Part shown: in pieces, positions 60,889 through 64,000 of the stretch | Layout: every line of letters begins with the position of its first letter | Position numbering within the stretch: position 1 is the stretch's first letter | Assembly (NCBI GenBank): GCA_964557005.1 | Contig: CAZKYI010000003.1 | Coordinates: forward strand, 1-64,000 | Length of the DNA stretch: 64,000 nucleotides | DNA from: JBECKS01 sp964557005 | Lineage (GTDB): Bacteria > Pseudomonadota > Gammaproteobacteria > Pseudomonadales > JBECKS01 | Direction: 5' to 3' | The notes under the pieces: model-generated | What the model was told of the DNA's origin: nothing | Databases searched by the model: none | Seen by the model: the letters and a program-made list of their open reading frames with translations, nothing else | Position numbers and translations under genes: made by a program

Positions 60889-61284
60889 TCACTCAAACCA
60901 GTTTTCAATTTGCAGTTTTTGAATTCTGGAAAACTCTTTAGTGTTATTCGTGACAAGCACCGCATTATTGGCAATAGCCGTACCTGCGATAAGCAAATCA
61001 TAAGGACCAATGGGTGTACCCTTCGCCTCCAGCTTTGTACGGACATTGGCTGCCAGTTTCGATTCTGCCCTGCCAAAGGGTAATACATTCACAATCGAAC
61101 AAATTTCCTCCAACTGTTGCTGCCGCTTTTTTGGAGCGCTTGATTTGGCTATACCATATTCCAGCTCATAGATAACGATAGCGGGTATTCCTATATCCTT
61201 GGGTGATACAGCCAACAAGCGTTGGGGAACCTTTCCCAAACCTTTAAAAAAATAAATCAGGGTATTGGTATCAAGCACATACAT
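60889..61284 (-). CDS. vapC: VapC-type PIN-domain toxin
   Basis: A 131-residue PIN ribonuclease. The acidic residues are present: Asp5 in YVLDTNTLIYFF, Glu in VIYELEYGIAKS, and Asp in GPYDLLIAGTA, followed by LVTNNTKEFSRI. VapC toxins cleave tRNA or rRNA. Its start codon shares a base with the antitoxin stop. The module is transcribed leftward from the promoter at 61541-61568. Confidence 0.92.
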   Translation of the reverse strand: MYVLDTNTLIYFFKGLGKVPQRLLAVSPKDIGIPAIVIYELEYGIAKSSAPKKRQQQLEEICSIVNVLPFGRAESKLAANVRTKLEAKGTPIGPYDLLIAGTAIANNAVLVTNNTKEFSRIQKLQIENWFE

Positions 61285-61514
61285 CAGAGTGGCTCTCTTT
61301 GAATGTCAGTGCTGTAAACCGCACGAACATCTTCCAGTGAAGGAAAATCACCCCAACTGCCCGCCATACCCACCACAGATTGCGGCCATTCATTTGCGAC
61401 CTTCTCCTGCACAATACTGGCAATCCACTTGCTTTTGGATATCTTGGCCGCACGCACAGCCGCATTCATTTTTTGTTCAATTTCATCATCCAGATAAATG
61501 GTTACCTGACCCAT
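61284..61514 (-). CDS. vapB: VapB-type ribbon-helix-helix antitoxin
   Basis: A 76-residue antitoxin. The N-terminal half is a ribbon-helix-helix DNA-binding domain (QVTIYLDDEIEQKMNAAVRAAKISKSKWIASIVQEKV), and the C-terminal half is the toxin-binding tail (SWGDFPSLEDVRAVY). The ATG at 61514 follows AGGTGAT; an upstream TTG is disfavoured. It lies immediately before vapC and should repress the promoter just upstream. Confidence 0.9.
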   Translation of the reverse strand: MGQVTIYLDDEIEQKMNAAVRAAKISKSKWIASIVQEKVANEWPQSVVGMAGSWGDFPSLEDVRAVYSTDIQREPL

Positions 61515-61530
61515 ATCATCACCTCTCAAA

Positions 61531-61568
61531 TATATGTGTCATTATATGTGTTGGTAACGAATTATCAA
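61531..61568 (-). promoter_or_regulatory. vapBC promoter with direct repeats
   Basis: On the minus strand, TTGATA (61563-61568) and a perfect TATAAT (61541-61546) are separated by 16 bases. Two copies of TATATGTGT (61531-61539 and 61543-61551, plus strand) lie 12 bases apart and overlap the -10 element, a spacing suited to tandem ribbon-helix-helix dimers of VapB. Confidence 0.65.
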
Positions 61569-61580
61569 CGAGTTTTACTA

Positions 61581-61650
61581 AACCCCACCCTAACCCTCCC
61601 CTTACAAAAGGGGAGGGAACTTTAGCTCCTCCCCCTGTCAAGGGGGAGGC
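61581..61650. repeat. GC-rich hairpin repeats right of vapBC
   Basis: Two hairpins in a row: CCCTCCCCTTAC-AAAAGGGGAGGG (about 61594-61617) and CCTCCCCCT-GTCA-AGGGGGAGG (61628-61649). The first matches the repeat at 60817-60867 in pattern and flank (CCCCACCCTAA). They fill most of the gap between vapB and the next gene. Confidence 0.7.
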
Positions 61651-61750
61651 TGGAAGGGGGTGATACCTATTCCATTGCACCTACAAAAATACTTGAATGA
61701 CTGTCTGGTTTTTACTAGCTGCACTGCTCCGCTTGCTGATAACAACCAGA

Positions 61751-62416
61751 CTAATACGCCCGACCTGTTACCTGAACAAAACGTAACAAGGGTGCATCAC
61801 TTCTTGGCATCATTTGCAAACGCCGTTTGTTCACCACCAGATTGCTCGCATCAAAACATGCCAACCACCCGGAACGGGTTTGCAAGCATTCACCATCACC
61901 ATGTATTTCAGCACTATCTGAAAATAAATGTTCCACCTGTGCATAGGTCACACCTATCTTCATACCCTTCACACCATCAAATTTTGGATCACGGGTTTGT
62001 ATAAACCTGACATACACGGGTTTGCCTTTGAACTGGTTATGAGGCGTGGTACTGCAATCATCAAAACCCGTTGGTGCTTCACAATTCACCGCAATTTCAT
62101 AGCGAATATCACGATAATCTGCCTGATAGGCAGGGTGCGCAAAACTCTTTAACAAATAGGGAATCACTTTCAGGTTCGGTGCCCTGCCAGGAATAATATC
62201 TTCATTCAGTGAAGGCAAACGATTCAACTGTAGCGGTGGTTGCGGTTCGGTTTCGCGAATCAAATCCGCATAAGTTCTTGCCTGAATCAGCGGTTTATAT
62301 TGCTCAAGAATTTTTTGCTGTTTTTGAATTTCAGTTTCTGCAAGGCTTGCGCTGCAAAAACCAAACATCGCCAATAACATTAAAAATGTTTGTGTGTGTG
62401 AACTGATTTTTGTCAT
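61751..62416 (-). CDS. Secreted protein of unknown function
   Basis: A 221-residue protein I do not recognise. A signal peptide is evident (MTKISSHTQTFLMLLAMFGF then CSASLAE), cleaved near Ala26. The mature part has an N-terminal helical stretch (EIQKQQKILEQYKPLIQARTY), then a region with three cysteines (NCEAPTGFDDCSTT, GECLQTRSGWLACFD) that could form disulfides. AGGGAG precedes the ATG at 62416; earlier in-frame ATGs overlap the protease gene. It follows the M48 gene on the same strand by 19 bases. Confidence 0.7.
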   Translation of the reverse strand: MTKISSHTQTFLMLLAMFGFCSASLAETEIQKQQKILEQYKPLIQARTYADLIRETEPQPPLQLNRLPSLNEDIIPGRAPNLKVIPYLLKSFAHPAYQADYRDIRYEIAVNCEAPTGFDDCSTTPHNQFKGKPVYVRFIQTRDPKFDGVKGMKIGVTYAQVEHLFSDSAEIHGDGECLQTRSGWLACFDASNLVVNKRRLQMMPRSDAPLLRFVQVTGRAY

Positions 62417-62435
62417 TTTCAAACTCCCTGATTGA

Positions 62436-64000
62436 TTATTCATCAGACACCTCATACTTCAACATCGGCATCGGGCAATCGAGCAAAATCGCCAAGGCTC
62501 TGAGCAATTCATATTCTGCGTAGGCAACCTGCCCATCGACTTCAATGCAACAGATGCAGGCTTTTAACAAGGCGGGTTTTTGCAAGGGAAATAAATGCGA
62601 GAAATGTACCACCGCTTTATTCAACTCGTTCAGGTTAAGCGCCTGCTTGCCGAGTATCGGAAGTTCACGTAGAGAAAGCATTGCACAGGCTTGCTGCATC
62701 GCCTGTTTTTTTAACTTTTGTTCATGCGTCATATCCAGCATGTAGGACAATACCATCTGAACTTCTTTTTCAAGCCTGGCAAAACTGCGGTATTTTGGAT
62801 TGATGGCTCTAACAACCTGAAACTGCGGTTTGAGATATTGCACCAGAATACTGTGCAGTATCCATTCGAATAAATCGATTTGACCATCTGCTTTAATCAG
62901 TTCAACCAGTGCTTTCAAAAAAATCTGATATTCCTCAAAGCTCATTTGCTTCAATGCAGCGACAGATAACTCCAGCAAACTCATCAGTTCTCTTCTGCTA
63001 CAAGCAGATACAGCAGCCAACAATTCAGAAAACTGCTGGTAATCCAATGCAAAATGGCTGTTTAAATTCTCTAATTGTTTTGCTTGTAGCTGATGATTGT
63101 CTGACACCAACATCGCAAGCACCAAGTGTTGTGCATCACTCTTTCGATGCGCCAGTTCGTGCAATTTAATATCAATCTTCGCAACACTGTGTTCTGCGGC
63201 CTGCACACTTTCATCATTTTGTTCACCCTGCTCAACAACACGCGCAAGTATTGCGCCTGCAACAACAGCACCTGCTACGGCTGTTTTTGTTGCACTGTGT
63301 TTTTCAGCGGTGGTTTTCTTTTCAGCTACCCTGTCTTCATTTGCCATTTTAAGATACAGGCCATTCCAGTTTGGCTCGATTCTTCTGATGCGTTCTTCCA
63401 ATGCGGGGTGTGTGGAAAACCAGCTATTCCATGTGTTTGAAAATTTCTGTGACAAGGCATTGCTAAAAAACAGGTGGCTCATTTCATGCGCATGCGCAGC
63501 ATGTACAAGCGAACCAAAACGCGAACCGCCAATCAGTTTCAGTGCACCACTAATGCCTTCAGGATTACGTGTAAATTGAACCGCGCTGGCATCTGCAAGA
63601 AATTCCCGCTGACGACTCACAGCTGCTTTAATCAGGGAACCAAAAAAAGTACCAACATAACCCACTGCCACCAATGCAAAACCCACCAGGGCGATCGCAC
63701 TGCCAGAATCCTTGCTTGAGCGCCGACTTCGCGTGCTGCCAAAACTGCGCACAATAAACCAGCCACTCTGGCCAATGAACAAAATGCCCGACAACACCGC
63801 AATCAGGTTAATGTTCAAACGCATATCGCCATTCAAAATGTGGCTGAACTCATGTGCTACCACACCTTGTAATTGATCGCGCGTTAAATTCTGTACTGCA
63901 CCTTTTGAAAGGCCAATCACAGCATCACTGGTATTAAACCCTGCCGCAAACGCATTGATGCTCATTTCTGGTAACAAATAAACATTGGGGACAGGCATAC
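62436..64000 (-). CDS. M48-family membrane metalloprotease with TerB-like C-terminal region (5' end outside window)
   Basis: The visible 521 codons lack the start, which lies beyond base 64000. The zinc site is HEFSHILNGD near the visible N-terminus, with the third ligand in REFLADASAVQFTRNPEG. Two membrane helices lie between. After the protease domain, a segment with FLKALVELIKADGQIDLFEW and CCIEVDGQVAYAEYELL looks like TerB-type helical repeats. Typical M48/HtpX proteases are about 290 residues, so this is a longer fusion. The first in-window ATG (63998) is internal to the family sequence (MPVPNVYLLPE), so the gene is scored as partial. Confidence 0.85.
   Translation of the reverse strand, partial: MPVPNVYLLPEMSINAFAAGFNTSDAVIGLSKGAVQNLTRDQLQGVVAHEFSHILNGDMRLNINLIAVLSGILFIGQSGWFIVRSFGSTRSRRSSKDSGSAIALVGFALVAVGYVGTFFGSLIKAAVSRQREFLADASAVQFTRNPEGISGALKLIGGSRFGSLVHAAHAHEMSHLFFSNALSQKFSNTWNSWFSTHPALEERIRRIEPNWNGLYLKMANEDRVAEKKTTAEKHSATKTAVAGAVVAGAILARVVEQGEQNDESVQAAEHSVAKIDIKLHELAHRKSDAQHLVLAMLVSDNHQLQAKQLENLNSHFALDYQQFSELLAAVSACSRRELMSLLELSVAALKQMSFEEYQIFLKALVELIKADGQIDLFEWILHSILVQYLKPQFQVVRAINPKYRSFARLEKEVQMVLSYMLDMTHEQKLKKQAMQQACAMLSLRELPILGKQALNLNELNKAVVHFSHLFPLQKPALLKACICCIEVDGQVAYAEYELLRALAILLDCPMPMLKYEVSDE

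Noticed and set aside
1..64000. CRISPR arrays, tRNA or rRNA genes
   Set aside because: No regularly spaced repeats with unique spacers and no tRNA or rRNA signature sequences were seen on either strand.

Overview
The window is a dense stretch of chromosome from a gammaproteobacterium. The gene order is the main evidence. Positions 37787-44537 carry aroQ-prmA-DUF3426-dusB-fis-purH-purD, and 44575-54177 carry HIT-coq7-osmC-crp and trpC/D/G/E-rpe. As I recall them, both blocks resemble the arrangement in Pseudomonas and relatives. Base composition looks moderate (near half GC by eye). I cannot name the genus. Coding density is very high: no gap between genes exceeds about 300 bases, and several convergent pairs touch or overlap. 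I saw no rRNA, tRNA or CRISPR array.

Layout. 1-9710 is an iron and heme region: an IS-like end, an MFS exporter, bfd and bfr, then a leftward heme-uptake operon (hmuR-hmuY-hmuS-hmuT-hmuU-hmuV) behind a strong tandem Fur box. 9710-12000 holds small housekeeping and accessory genes. 12007-14736 holds two toxin-antitoxin modules back to back (RES/Xre and HipBA). 14765-26678 is the most unusual block. An MpaB-type oxygenase lies divergent from an RND exporter, a LolA-like protein, a beta-barrel protein and a TetR regulator. A CHASE2 Ser/Thr kinase, a PP2C phosphatase, an FHA protein and a methyltransferase follow on the same strand. 26680-30465 is a divergent ferric-iron ABC transporter (fbpA-fbpC / fbpB) with a Fur box between the arms. 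30467-37677 is mixed metabolism: GNAT, SIS isomerase, acyl-CoA ligase, GH84 enzyme, pyrophosphatase, GST-like and DUF2333.

37787-45562 is the translation, purine and quinone housekeeping block. 45563-48397 is an accessory island at the coq7/osmC junction. It has HicBA, HigBA, a DUF2007 protein, an unrecognised protein, several degenerate repeats and a fragment resembling the 3' part of coq7. 48398-54177 returns to housekeeping (osmC, crp, trp genes, rpe). 54399-64000 holds a DUF1016 nuclease with embedded palindromes, an SDR, a DUF3015/DUF4105 envelope pair, a fatty-acid-hydroxylase-family protein, a PuuD-like membrane protein, a VapBC module between GC-rich hairpin repeats, a secreted unknown and a truncated M48 protease with TerB-like C-terminal sequence.

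How it fits together. Two independent iron-acquisition systems plus iron storage appear to share Fur control. The 14.8-26.7 kb block looks like an envelope lipid or hydrophobe export system with its own TetR regulator, placed beside a phospho-signalling trio; that functional link is inference from adjacency. Five toxin-antitoxin modules in 64 kb, three of them with obvious operator-like repeats upstream, mark the accessory segments. All functional calls come from reading protein motifs and gene order; no database search was run.
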